Shown: positions 8,193 to 17,051, counted from the first letter of the stretch. The stretch: DNA of 34,743 nt from Saprospiraceae bacterium (GCA_028284395.1 JANQRV010000297.1:1-34743); one strand, 5' to 3'. The notes: generated from the sequence alone by a model not told the origin. Translations and numbers: made by a program.

Positions 8193-9896
8193 ATGGGGCA
8201 ATTTTCTTCATCATCAAACTTTAACTATGGTTATCCAACTCCTGGACCACAATCGCCAACGAGCCGAGATGTGATGGATCACGTCTTTTTTGTTTCAAAA
8301 ACTGAGTGGAAAAAAGTTCGGGAAGAAGAGCAATTTGATTTTATAGTAATTGGTTCCGGGTTTTGTTCTTTAGCATTTACGGAGAGGGTATTAAAGAATA
8401 ACCCCCACGCAAAGATCCTCATTGTTGAAAGAGGAGAATTCTTTCTGCCCGAACATTTTCAAGATCTCCCTGGCCCGTATAAAAACACGCTTGGTGGATT
8501 AAGCGAGACCTTTCCATGGACTTTATCGGAAAGAACAACACGAGGAGAATTTATTAAATGGCAGCATGGTATGGTACCCTTTTTTGGTGGCCGTTCAACT
8601 CTATGGAGTGGTTGGTGTCCCAGACCTACAGAGGAAGAGATGGTGAATTGGCCAAAAGAAGTCATCCAGGTTTTACAAGCGTATTTTGTTGAGGCAGAGC
8701 GACTGTTAAATGTGATTCCGGCAGATCAAATCAAATCAACCAGCGATGATAAACCAATCTACGCCACCCTTCAAAAAGAAATTCAAAAGATCTTAGAAGA
8801 TGGAATAGGGAGTATTCAAGAGCTGACTCGTTCGATGCCGGCTCCGTTGGCCGTTAAAACGACGAAGGAGAACGATGTGGATTTTTCAAAATTCGCAACA
8901 CCAAGTAGATTTTTGGAACTCATTGAAAGACAAGCGTCCCTTTTCTCACAAAAGAAAGGCAGTAAACTCAAAATTGTTACCAATTGTACGGTTACGAGAA
9001 TCATAGAACAAAATATGACGGCTACTGCATTGGATACATCCAGAGGAGTTGTTAATGTTGGTAATGCAAAATTGATTCTCGCAATGGGGACGCTGCCTCC
9101 CACCACATTAATTAGTAATTCCTTTCCATCTGTAGAAAACGTCGGAACTCGATTTACCTCGCATTTTATCAGTGCAATTGTTGCTCGGATACCTAAAAAG
9201 GATTTCAACTTTTTCAATAAGCTTTCTGACTTAGAATTGGGTGCTTTCTATGTTGCTGGCACCAATCCGGAATTGAAGAATAATGGTCAGTTTCACATAC
9301 AGCTCACCGCCCTCTCTGATAATAATCCGGCTAAAAATGCTTCTATTGCCCTCAGAAATATGCCAGATGTCGTCGCCTCCGCTTCATTAGAACAGCTAAC
9401 AAGTTCCAAAGATTATGTCGTTTTTGTTTGCGCTTGCCTGGGGGAAATTGATTTTAACAATCCAAGGAATTCTTTCCTGAAAAACAGCTCCGGAGATCTA
9501 ACCACAAATTCTACCCTGAATGTTGAGGCCAATGAAAGTGATTATAAGGTATGGCAATCCATGGATTCTGCCACTTTTGAAGTCTTAGAAAATGTAATCT
9601 CACCAAATGGAAAGACAAATGTCGAATATTGGGACTACGGATTGAGCGCTTGGTCAAAAAACAGACCAACTCAGGAGAGTTTCCGTGTTTCCGGCCTCGT
9701 TCACGAGGCATCAACAATGTGGATAGGAAGAGAGGACACGCAAAGTGTTGTAAATCTTGACTACAGACCAAAGGGAGTAGAAAACGTCTACATTACGGGG
9801 GCATCTCTTTGGCCTACAGGTGCCTCTTGGAATCCGACAATGGTAATGGTGGCACTGGCACAACACCTAGCTGATAACTTGACAAAAACTAGTTGA
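8193..9896 (+). CDS. GMC-family FAD-dependent oxidoreductase
   Basis: The 567-residue protein has an N-terminal Rossmann FAD-binding motif (FDFIVIGSGFCSLAF, glycines at about 54-56) with the ribose-binding glutamate at the end of the second strand (ILIVERGE). A GGRSTLWSGW segment matches the second GMC signature region. The C-terminus carries GVENVYITGASLWPTGASWNPT, the family's terminal FAD-contact motif, and a VHEASTMWIG segment precedes it where the active-site histidine lies. No signal peptide is present, so it is cytoplasmic. GMC enzymes oxidise alcohols, sugars or sterols. The substrate is undetermined, and this member is diverged from well-known choline or glucose oxidases. It is convergent with the CHAT gene. 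Confidence 0.88.
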   Translation: MGQFSSSSNFNYGYPTPGPQSPTSRDVMDHVFFVSKTEWKKVREEEQFDFIVIGSGFCSLAFTERVLKNNPHAKILIVERGEFFLPEHFQDLPGPYKNTLGGLSETFPWTLSERTTRGEFIKWQHGMVPFFGGRSTLWSGWCPRPTEEEMVNWPKEVIQVLQAYFVEAERLLNVIPADQIKSTSDDKPIYATLQKEIQKILEDGIGSIQELTRSMPAPLAVKTTKENDVDFSKFATPSRFLELIERQASLFSQKKGSKLKIVTNCTVTRIIEQNMTATALDTSRGVVNVGNAKLILAMGTLPPTTLISNSFPSVENVGTRFTSHFISAIVARIPKKDFNFFNKLSDLELGAFYVAGTNPELKNNGQFHIQLTALSDNNPAKNASIALRNMPDVVASASLEQLTSSKDYVVFVCACLGEIDFNNPRNSFLKNSSGDLTTNSTLNVEANESDYKVWQSMDSATFEVLENVISPNGKTNVEYWDYGLSAWSKNRPTQESFRVSGLVHEASTMWIGREDTQSVVNLDYRPKGVENVYITGASLWPTGASWNPTMVMVALAQHLADNLTKTS

Positions 9897-9901
9897 AAAC
9901 C

Positions 9902-9931
9902 GATCTGGTAAATCTCAAGATTTGCCAGATC
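9902..9931 (+). repeat. Dispersed stem-loop repeat, copy 3, overlapping a gene end
   Basis: The arms GATCTGGTAAATCT (9902-9915) and AGATTTGCCAGATC (9918-9931) have a 2-nt spacer CA. The copy sits between the convergent ends of the GMC gene and the TPR reading frame. On the minus strand it supplies the last residues and the TGA stop (9915-9917) of the TPR frame, so the repeat appears to have been added to, or fixed at, the gene's end. Confidence 0.85.
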
Positions 9932-10321
9932 TACTGCCATCCACCTTTTTTTGAAAATCCATCGCTTTTTCCTCATCTCCAAGTGAAGCATACAAACTCG
10001 ATAATTTAGAATACGCGTCAGTAATGTATTGGGGGTTAACATCATCTGTGTTGGTCCATATTTTAAGCGCTTTTTCGCAGAACTCGGTAGCTTTTTCCAG
10101 TTGTCCTAAATGACCGTAAGTAACGCCGACTTTCCAATAGGGGTATGCCAAATAATACTCATTTGATTCACGATCTATTTCTAAAATAGAAATCGATTTT
10201 AAGCAAAAGGAAATGGCATTATCAAAATCTTTCAACTCACTATATATTCCGGCAATATTGTAATACACGTTTGCAAAGTCGGGATGATTTGGCTCAAGAG
10301 TTGCTTCTAAAATTGCCAGAT
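9915..10321 (-). CDS. C-terminal TPR part of the CHAT-NB-ARC protein, displaced by a frameshift
   Basis: Read from position 10321, this frame continues the TPR series of the upstream gene without loss: DLAILEATLEPNHPDF, then YYNIAGIYSELKDFDNAI, a second repeat with YGHLGQLEKATEFCEKAL and a third with LYASLGDEEKAMDF. The preceding repeat in the upstream frame has the equivalent KDQAILEAILDQHHP, so the two frames were one protein. A start at the internal ATG (10268) would give a separate 117-residue TPR protein, but no promoter or linker supports that. The stop lies inside stem-loop repeat copy 3. Treat it as the end of a 935-residue protein unless the frameshift is real and fixed. Confidence 0.8.
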
Positions 10322-12721
10322 CTTTTTGCTGTATTCCAGAGCTGTTTCATATTTGCCAATTTTGTCGTAGATCAACGCAGATGTGTTGTAAGAGGCGGCT
10401 AACCTTGGGTGATGCTGATCTAAGATGGCTTCCAAGATTGCCTGGTCTTTCCGATTGTAATGGATTGCCTTATCGCTTTCACCAAGAATGTTGTAAGTCA
10501 GGGCCAGGCTGTTATAAACGGATGCTAATTCTATGCTTTGCGGGTCTAAAATTGATTCGGCGATCTCCAATGCTTTTTGGTCGTACGGCAGAGCTTCCTT
10601 GAATTTTCCAAGTAGACGATAAGTTTCCGCAGTGTTTTGGTAATAGCGGACCATATCCGAATTCCGTTCCCCGGTTGCTGCTTGCAGTACCATTTGGTGA
10701 TGGTCTATGGCATTTTCAAACTGCCCAAGAACACGATAATTTTCGGCCATGCTATTGTATGCATCCAAAAGATCAGGGTGATTACTCTCCAATACAATCT
10801 GTTTTATCAACAGTGCCTTTTGGTTGAAAGTCATTGCATTTTTGTATTCCCCAAGTTCGAAATAGATGTTTCCAATGTTTTGAATCAAACGTGCAACACC
10901 TAAATCTTCCTCATCACCAAAAAATCTTTCCATTTCGAGCGCTGACTTCCACAGTAAGCCATTGTCATTGTTGAAAAACTCAAATGCACTCTTATCCAGT
11001 TCTCGCGAAATGTTTTTCATGAGCGTTTCGATATCATTTACAGTGGTGTCGATCTGATATCGAAGGACGGTTTGAACCAAAGGGTGGATGGAGTAATCAT
11101 TTGTATCGGAGCGACTAAGCCACCCGCTTTTCACCAGATCTTTGAGCAGTCGCTCTAATTGAGACGCGTCGGTTTCCAAAAGATTTGATAAAACCTCGGG
11201 ATTGAAGTATTCTGGTGAAAGGGCAAGAAATTGTTTCAACAGCCAGCGCTCTTCTTTGGAAACTGCGCTCAGCTCGAAAAGCCGGATTAGGTGCGAAAAT
11301 ACCGATTGCTCTTCTCGGCTATGATCAGACCAGATTTCATTTTGCAACTGGAGGTCATTCATCTGCCCTTCCTTTAAGAGTCGGACGATGTCAGGAATGC
11401 CCAACTGATCCGGGTTCTTTCCATTGAGAAGTCTGGCCACCAGCTCAACCGTTAAGGTATGATATCCAATTTCACTCAACAGCACTTCCAGATCGCTGTC
11501 TTTGAATGAATGTTCATAATAACTCAGGAACAGGGATTTGCACGATCCAGGATCCAGTACCTTTAAAGGCAATAGGTCGAATCCACCGAGTTTGATTCGT
11601 GACGTAACTAACACACTCCAATAGGGGTAGGCAGGTAGCGTATCGTAGATGTCTTTCCTACTTAGTTCCTTTTGGCCTCCGTCAATAATCAGTAGGTTCC
11701 TACCTTTAAGGTGATGCAATTTGACCATTATTTCTTCAAAGCGCGCTTTAAGATTCTCTTCCGTTGGTGGAAGATTTTCGTCGATAAAGGGTAAATGCAA
11801 ACTGCTTGCGAGAAATTTATCCAAGGCGACTTCCTGAATGAAATTTTTGCTTTGATTGATCCAAACAATATGGTCGTACTGTCCTTCATATTTCCAAATG
11901 TAAGTCAGAGCTAAGGTTGTTTTCCCAATTCCTCCCAGCCCGTTGATTAGTACCGGTCTGGAGCTTTCGTTTAGTATATCGGCTAAATTTTGCAGGTCTT
12001 CGTCGCGACCCCAAAACGGCTTCTTGCTGCTTCGTCCTGGTCGGGCCTTACCCAAGAATTTTGGCACTGTTGGTAGTCTCCAGTTGTTTGGTATAGCCGG
12101 TAATAATTTCCAAGGGGTGGCATCATTGTCTTCATTCGGACGGATCAAAAGACTTCTCGTATCGGGCGAATCATGGCCTGAATCTTTAAGGCCGAAACCA
12201 GTAATAGCTGAAGAAAATGCTTCGCTGATGGATGCTCCATTGGCCAGACTTTGATAAAAGAATTTCGCAAATTTGATGGCGGCTGTGTCCTTGATGTTTT
12301 TATCGGTAACAATGACAGATTTTACTCCAGCATCGCGATAGATTTGAGCCTGTTTCAGGCTAAGGCAACCATTGATAAAAAAAAGCTGTAACCCGGGCTG
12401 TGTAGCAAGGAAATTAGCTAGATCAAGTGCCTTAGCCCGGTGCTCTCCATAGGACTTACTTCTCAAAAGTAACGTTTCGCCATCAGCATGGCCCCCAAAA
12501 TGAAAAATGACAACCTGACCACGGTTACGCTGAAATGCATCGATGATCTTTTCTGCGTTTGCAGCTGCAATGGTGATGATTTCGCAGACCCCCCCTCGAC
12601 GAACGGCATCTAACTGCAACACGAGTTCATCTTGCTCAACGGCTAATCCCCGAAGTGGACGATCGGCATCATTTGCGAATGCTAGGAGAATGACTGGCTT
12701 TTTAGAGTTCACATTGTTCAT
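10307..12721 (-). CDS. CHAT (caspase-like protease)-NB-ARC-TPR protein
   Basis: The open frame gives 804 residues in three parts. Residues 1-190 are a CHAT domain with the expected catalytic dyad: a histidine in IFHFGGHAD (H78) and a cysteine in LFFINGCLS (C119). Residues 235-600 form a STAND-type NB-ARC ATPase with WGRDEDL, the P-loop GLGGIGKTT (261-269), a Walker B strand LLIIDGG, VLVTSRI and GYHTLTVELVARLL (the GLPLA-equivalent), then a winged-helix part. From about 620 onward there are tandem TPRs of tetratricopeptide/Kinesin-light-chain spacing. Known family logic: ligand binding by the repeats triggers NTP-dependent oligomerisation and activates the caspase-like effector. The protein is cytoplasmic. 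It is divergent from the EAD11/trypsin operon. A one-base frameshift at 10323-10327 truncates the TPRs. Confidence 0.9.
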   Translation of the reverse strand: MNNVNSKKPVILLAFANDADRPLRGLAVEQDELVLQLDAVRRGGVCEIITIAAANAEKIIDAFQRNRGQVVIFHFGGHADGETLLLRSKSYGEHRAKALDLANFLATQPGLQLFFINGCLSLKQAQIYRDAGVKSVIVTDKNIKDTAAIKFAKFFYQSLANGASISEAFSSAITGFGLKDSGHDSPDTRSLLIRPNEDNDATPWKLLPAIPNNWRLPTVPKFLGKARPGRSSKKPFWGRDEDLQNLADILNESSRPVLINGLGGIGKTTLALTYIWKYEGQYDHIVWINQSKNFIQEVALDKFLASSLHLPFIDENLPPTEENLKARFEEIMVKLHHLKGRNLLIIDGGQKELSRKDIYDTLPAYPYWSVLVTSRIKLGGFDLLPLKVLDPGSCKSLFLSYYEHSFKDSDLEVLLSEIGYHTLTVELVARLLNGKNPDQLGIPDIVRLLKEGQMNDLQLQNEIWSDHSREEQSVFSHLIRLFELSAVSKEERWLLKQFLALSPEYFNPEVLSNLLETDASQLERLLKDLVKSGWLSRSDTNDYSIHPLVQTVLRYQIDTTVNDIETLMKNISRELDKSAFEFFNNDNGLLWKSALEMERFFGDEEDLGVARLIQNIGNIYFELGEYKNAMTFNQKALLIKQIVLESNHPDLLDAYNSMAENYRVLGQFENAIDHHQMVLQAATGERNSDMVRYYQNTAETYRLLGKFKEALPYDQKALEIAESILDPQSIELASVYNSLALTYNILGESDKAIHYNRKDQAILEAILDQHHPRLAASYNTSALIYDKIGKYETALEYSKKIWQF

Positions 12722-13040
12722 TGAATTATAATAGGTTTTTTTTCTGAAAATTGTGCCTTTACTTTGGAATCTTAAAGGTTGTTCGTCAAAGACAATCGTT
12801 GAGTTTGTACCCGAAGATCGACATCTCCGTCAAAGTACATTTTCTGAGGGTAGGGCGATTTGTTTTTCCTCTTTGGCAAAAAAACTCACACTTTTCCTTA
12901 AATTGGACGGCACCCAAGCATTATTCCAGAGACTTACAAAATAGCAGTCCATCCCTTCAACATTTTGCTCCATTACACGTACATTTAATAATTAGGTGGA
13001 GTTCTTCCACTCATTTTTCAAAAGTGTATTGTCAAACACC
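12722..13040. other. Divergent intergenic region
   Basis: These 319 bases separate the CHAT gene (leftward) from the secreted-protein/EAD11/trypsin operon (rightward) and must carry both promoters. Short ORFs here look like chance. I found no clear operator repeat. Confidence 0.5.
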
Positions 13041-13763
13041 ATGAGAGTCTCCTTATTTGTCTTCCTTATTGCTTCTATTAGTCCATTGAATGCTCAAAGA
13101 AGTGAAAAATGGCTCCGAGAAAATGATATCGGTAATTTTCACGAAGGTACTTATTCCCGCGAAGTGGGGAATTCTACAATGAAATTGATATCCCTGGTGG
13201 CGCATTGGCAGCCTTATCAGTTCTACCAAAATCAGAATCAAAAAGTCAGATTCTTCAGCCCTGAAGAACACACCTTTTTTCTGAAAGTAGAGGAATTGTC
13301 GGTACGGAAGTATTATTGGCTTCAAAACAAACCTAATAAACTTGCGAAAGACTGGTATGAATTTGATGGCTGGCTTGTCGACCGGTGGCTCCGGCGATTG
13401 AAGCTGCCATATTCAAGTTTAGGGGCTACGGTGCAAATTGGTGCTAAAAATGAACGTTTATTCTTACCCGCATGGATCTACCATGGACCAGAAGTGCCCG
13501 AGACAAATCGATACGTAGCGCAAATCAGGTCAGGAATTGGCTTTGAAGGAGGTAGATACGAGATTTATCGGGGAAGTGATAAAAAGGGAGCAAACTCTTT
13601 AATGAGGAAAGAACTTCTTCCAGGATATGGAGGAAACTGCTTTCCGTTGGTTATTCCTATAGAAGTTTTGCCTAGTTCTGATTGGTATCTAGTTGTTATT
13701 AATGTCATTGAACGAGGCAGTAAAGATCCTCATACCTTCAGTTTCAAATTTTACCATAGATAG
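13041..13763 (+). CDS. Secreted protein of unknown function, first gene of EAD11/trypsin operon
   Basis: The 240-residue protein starts at the ATG at 13041, where a clean signal peptide begins (MRVSLFVFLIASISPLNAQ). An upstream in-frame start at 12996 would put 15 extra residues before it. The mature part is rich in aromatic residues and arginine (WLVDRWLRRLKLPY, RYEIYRG, a final FSFKFYHR) and reads like a beta-rich domain. VAHWQPYQFYQNQNQ and ELLPGYGGNCFPLVIP are distinctive but I recognise no family. Only 27 bases separate it from the EAD11 gene, so it is likely co-transcribed and may be a periplasmic ligand or sensor partner (inference). Confidence 0.7.
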   Translation: MRVSLFVFLIASISPLNAQRSEKWLRENDIGNFHEGTYSREVGNSTMKLISLVAHWQPYQFYQNQNQKVRFFSPEEHTFFLKVEELSVRKYYWLQNKPNKLAKDWYEFDGWLVDRWLRRLKLPYSSLGATVQIGAKNERLFLPAWIYHGPEVPETNRYVAQIRSGIGFEGGRYEIYRGSDKKGANSLMRKELLPGYGGNCFPLVIPIEVLPSSDWYLVVINVIERGSKDPHTFSFKFYHR

Positions 13764-13790
13764 TGTGTCACTTCCCCGAAAAAACAATCC

Positions 13791-15068
13791 ATGAATGTTC
13801 AAAATTATGATTTCGTTTCGCAAATGATTGTGGAGGATAAGATCAAAGAGGCGATGACAATGCTGTTAGATCCTCAATATAAAGTGCCAGCAGCCATGCG
13901 GAATGATGTTCGTATTCTGTTGAGTCGTTACAATAACCTGGAAAAGCAGGAAACTTCCGGTACAATCGACTCTAAAGACTATCAACTTGAACTCAATCGG
14001 ATAAAAGTGGCCCTTTTAAATCTATTTTCCAGGCCCAGTAATGAAACCAATAACAATAATTTGTTGCGTAAATCGCTACTTATATTGCTGTTATTCAGTA
14101 TTTTGGGATCTGTCTTTTGGGGCCTGAGCAAGCCCCAGAAAGGGTTTTCGGTCAAAATTTCTGGATTTCAGATATCAAGGGTCGGATTTGTGCTGAGTCA
14201 GGATTGTAAGCCATTTGCCGGGCAAAAAATAAGTGGACTTAGCCTTTTTAATTTTAGGGATATTACTATTGAAGCCGATTCAGTATCTGATAACATGGCC
14301 GCTTTTGATTCCTCTTCTCATTATTTGAAGTTTACTCCTATGGCAGGAATAGGAAGTGTTTCTGCTTATTTAAGCGCTGTTAATTTGGAGGATCTCTACT
14401 TTCAGGATTCTGCCTTGGTTTTCATTACCAAAGTGGAAGATTTTCCTGGGCGATTCCGAATTCAGGTTCAACAACCTGAGAATTTTGCTGGAAGATTGAA
14501 TTTTGTTAATAACCTGTCCTTGCGTACTAACTATGTTGAAGTCATCACAGAAAGCCAGGTTTTAGAGCTATATGACCCCATCAAGATAGAGTTTTCTACT
14601 ACAGGAAACACGGCTGGAGAAATTAGCTTCAGTGGTGATCAGAATGATTTTGTTTTTGGATTAACATTGCTGGATTCAATCATTGAGAAAGAAATTAAGA
14701 TCAATTATCTGGAATTCTTCCTTACTGAGGAGCAGCAGGTGAAATCCAGTGTTCTTGGTGGGACGATCAATTTAGTTGAAAGTGATAAACCCGTCTTTAG
14801 ATCGATATCGCTGAATGAAGGAGATCGCATAGATCTCGAAGTAACTAATGATCTATTGATAAACAGGCTGAGGCTTACCAAACAAGGGATTTTCCTGGAC
14901 GTTACCGGAAAATTAAATCTACTAAACACTTATCAAGGAGGGGAGAGAATATTACGGAATCCCTCGCGGGCCGCCTGGCTTTGGCACAATAAGAAGGTCT
15001 TACTGATCGCTAGTGTGAGTTTGATAATCACATTAATAGTGATTCTTCTGAATTGGATGAAGGGGTAA
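13791..15068 (+). CDS. Membrane protein with N-terminal EAD11-like effector-associated domain
   Basis: The 425-residue protein has three parts. Residues 1-82 are helical and match the effector-associated domain 11 pattern: a short helix with IVEDKIKEAMTMLL, then ILLSRYNNLEKQETSGTI, DYQLELNRIKVALLNLF. A transmembrane helix follows at about 95-113 (SLLILLLFSILGSVFWGL). A roughly 285-residue beta-rich region with no cysteine pairs of note is next, then a second transmembrane helix at about 403-422 and a short basic tail. The predicted topology puts the EAD in the cytoplasm and the large middle domain in the periplasm. EADs are small adaptor domains that recruit effectors such as CHAT proteases in bacterial conflict systems (known for the group). 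This protein could relay an envelope signal to a cytoplasmic effector (inference). Confidence 0.75.
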   Translation: MNVQNYDFVSQMIVEDKIKEAMTMLLDPQYKVPAAMRNDVRILLSRYNNLEKQETSGTIDSKDYQLELNRIKVALLNLFSRPSNETNNNNLLRKSLLILLLFSILGSVFWGLSKPQKGFSVKISGFQISRVGFVLSQDCKPFAGQKISGLSLFNFRDITIEADSVSDNMAAFDSSSHYLKFTPMAGIGSVSAYLSAVNLEDLYFQDSALVFITKVEDFPGRFRIQVQQPENFAGRLNFVNNLSLRTNYVEVITESQVLELYDPIKIEFSTTGNTAGEISFSGDQNDFVFGLTLLDSIIEKEIKINYLEFFLTEEQQVKSSVLGGTINLVESDKPVFRSISLNEGDRIDLEVTNDLLINRLRLTKQGIFLDVTGKLNLLNTYQGGERILRNPSRAAWLWHNKKVLLIASVSLIITLIVILLNWMKG

Positions 15069-15139
15069 CTCATAAATCTTCATGTATTCTACTTAAAGTT
15101 GAAGAGAATTGGTTTTCTGATGATTGAACAAAATTAACT

Positions 15140-16042
15140 ATGAAAAAGATAATTGTCGGTCTACTGCTTTTGCTTTTCTATAGCGGACAACCTACTGGGC
15201 TTTACTCGCAGATGTCCTACGGGTTGAAGTTTGGCTTAAGTAGAATAAATAAAGGAGGGGTCAAAAACAGTGCACTTAACACCATTGGAAAAGAGTTCGA
15301 CAGCTTTTATAGAGCTTTTTCCAATGAGTACATTACCAATGATTTAAGGATGACAGAGGATTTGTTGAACAGACCAGAGAATGGAGGACTGCCATTGTTT
15401 TTTGAACTTGGCCTCTATGTAAGCGAGCCCGTAAACTTGAGGAATAGATGGAGAATAGAACTTATATATTACAATATGGGACAGAGTATTGTTCAATCAT
15501 CAGCTAATTCACTATTGGAAGAGGAGCATGCAGATTTAGGAGCATTCGCAGTGGGGTTGTGGACAGAACTTGATGGAATTGACGCTACTCAGCATGATCC
15601 TCTATCCCTCATTAATATCGCAAAAAATGGATATTTAAGAGCTTCTATACACTACCAATTCTATGTCACAGATATGAATGCTCTAAGCTTAGGATTCTCT
15701 ACAAGTATTGCGACTAATAGAAGTCGGACCAATGGCTTTCTCTTTGTTCCCTATACAAACTACTCGACCGATTCCTTCTTTGGCTTGTTCCAATCTTTCG
15801 AACAATCTTTTTCTGGTTTTTCCCAATTTATGCCGGGAGCTCATCTAGGAGCGCTACTCGCTATACGGGATTACCCAAAAATTGAGATTAGATTTTCCTT
15901 TTACCTTCGTCTTTTGTGGGGAAGAGTGTTGGTAGGAATCTTTGAAGAATTAGATCCTCCTTTACAGAATGCAGCATTCCATTATTCCTATGCATTTCGA
16001 GTCCCTAATTATACTGGGCTTTCAATCTTTTTGGAGCTATAA
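15140..16042 (+). CDS. Exported barrel-like protein, paralogue A
   Basis: The 300-residue protein has a signal peptide (MKKIIVGLLLLLFYSG, then a cleavage region ending GLYSQ). The mature part has alternating aromatic/polar strands typical of outer-membrane beta-barrels of the PorT-like kind: MSYGLKFGLSR, LFFELGLYVS, WRIELIYYNMG, YLRASIHYQFYV, HLGALLAIRDY, a RFSFYLRLLWGR strand and a final YTGLSIFLEL. No specific family is recognised. It shares most of these strand motifs with the next gene, so the two arose by tandem duplication. It sits 71 bases after the EAD11 gene and 10 bases before its paralogue. Confidence 0.65.
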   Translation: MKKIIVGLLLLLFYSGQPTGLYSQMSYGLKFGLSRINKGGVKNSALNTIGKEFDSFYRAFSNEYITNDLRMTEDLLNRPENGGLPLFFELGLYVSEPVNLRNRWRIELIYYNMGQSIVQSSANSLLEEEHADLGAFAVGLWTELDGIDATQHDPLSLINIAKNGYLRASIHYQFYVTDMNALSLGFSTSIATNRSRTNGFLFVPYTNYSTDSFFGLFQSFEQSFSGFSQFMPGAHLGALLAIRDYPKIEIRFSFYLRLLWGRVLVGIFEELDPPLQNAAFHYSYAFRVPNYTGLSIFLEL

Positions 16043-16052
16043 ACTTGGCATC

Positions 16053-17039
16053 ATGTTTCCTCAAAAGAACCTTTCCACATTCATTCTAAGAAACCTTAAA
16101 ACTCCTTCAATCTGGAACAATTGGAAGTTCTCTATAGATCTGATTTTACCAAACAAGGTTAGGGTTGTCTGGATTTTATGCATTATCTGCAATGGACCGC
16201 ATGCTAACCTAACTGCTCAAATTTCCTACGGTGTTAAATTTGGTTTGAGCTGGGAAGATTCAGGAGCAGAGTTTGAGAGAAGCCTCAAGTTTCTCAATTT
16301 TGAGAGTCGCTATAATGAAACTGCCAATTATATAACTAATGATGAGGAAATCACGGAAATCCTGCTGACTGAAACACCAATAGGAAAAGCTAGGAGGTTT
16401 TTTGAAATTGGCTTTTACGCGAGCAAGCCTATTCACATCAAGAATAAGCTGCGATTAGAATTGGCCTATCACACATTTTCTAACAGGTTCGGTAGTTGGC
16501 TAGGATCTTCTTCGCTCCGTTCCGAAGAACCAGAGTTGCCAACAAAAGGAACAGCCATATGGTCGGAAGCAATAGGAATTAATGCTTTTCAAGGAGATCC
16601 TTCTTCGAGTATTAATATGCTGAAAAATAGTTACTTAAGAGCTTCTTTTCATTATCAATATTATTTAAGCTTAAGGTCTTCAATTAGTTTGGGCGCATCA
16701 ATAAATATAACAACCAAAAGAAATCGAGTCAATGGGATTCTTTACATTCCCTACCAAAGAGGCTCAGATGTTCTATATACAGTTTTTAAATCGTTCGAGC
16801 ATGAGTATTCTCCTTTCTCTCTTCTCTTGCCCGGAATCCACCTTGGGTATTACTTTGCTATTCGGGATTATGGGAAGGTCGAGATTCGTCTTTCGACCTA
16901 TTACACGAGTTTGTGGGGAAGGGTCGTTGTCGGAATCAACGAAACACTTGATTTACCCTTGGAAAATGCGTCAATCAAATATTCTTACGCATTCAGAACT
17001 CCCAATTATGCTTCAGTTGCCATTTTCTTAGAATTATGA
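16053..17039 (+). CDS. Exported barrel-like protein, paralogue B
   Basis: The 328-residue protein begins at the ATG at 16053, 10 bases after paralogue A. The frame also extends upstream into that gene, but those codons are shadow. The hydrophobic export segment (VRVVWILCIICNGPHANLTAQ without its last residue) lies unusually far in, after about 38 residues, so the true start may be a non-ATG codon closer to it. From ISYGVKFGLSW onward it aligns with paralogue A: NYITNDEEITE, RFFEIGFYASKP, YLRASFHYQYYL, RNRVNGILYIPY, HLGYYFAIRDY, LWGRVVVGI and the end YASVAIFLEL. Function is unknown. Probably outer membrane. Confidence 0.65.
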   Translation: MFPQKNLSTFILRNLKTPSIWNNWKFSIDLILPNKVRVVWILCIICNGPHANLTAQISYGVKFGLSWEDSGAEFERSLKFLNFESRYNETANYITNDEEITEILLTETPIGKARRFFEIGFYASKPIHIKNKLRLELAYHTFSNRFGSWLGSSSLRSEEPELPTKGTAIWSEAIGINAFQGDPSSSINMLKNSYLRASFHYQYYLSLRSSISLGASINITTKRNRVNGILYIPYQRGSDVLYTVFKSFEHEYSPFSLLLPGIHLGYYFAIRDYGKVEIRLSTYYTSLWGRVVVGINETLDLPLENASIKYSYAFRTPNYASVAIFLEL

Positions 17040-17051
17040 AACTTTAATCAT

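Noticed and set aside
10311..10322. TTGCCAGATC resembling one arm of the stem-loop repeat inside the TPR gene
   Set aside because: The other arm is absent and the bases are explained by TPR coding sequence.
12753..12944. Plus-strand ORF in the divergent CHAT/operon intergenic region
   Set aside because: No signal peptide, domain or conserved-looking pattern; the region needs to hold two promoters.
13053..13325. Minus-strand ORF opposite the secreted protein gene
   Set aside because: Shadow of the plus-strand gene, which has a signal peptide and operon context.
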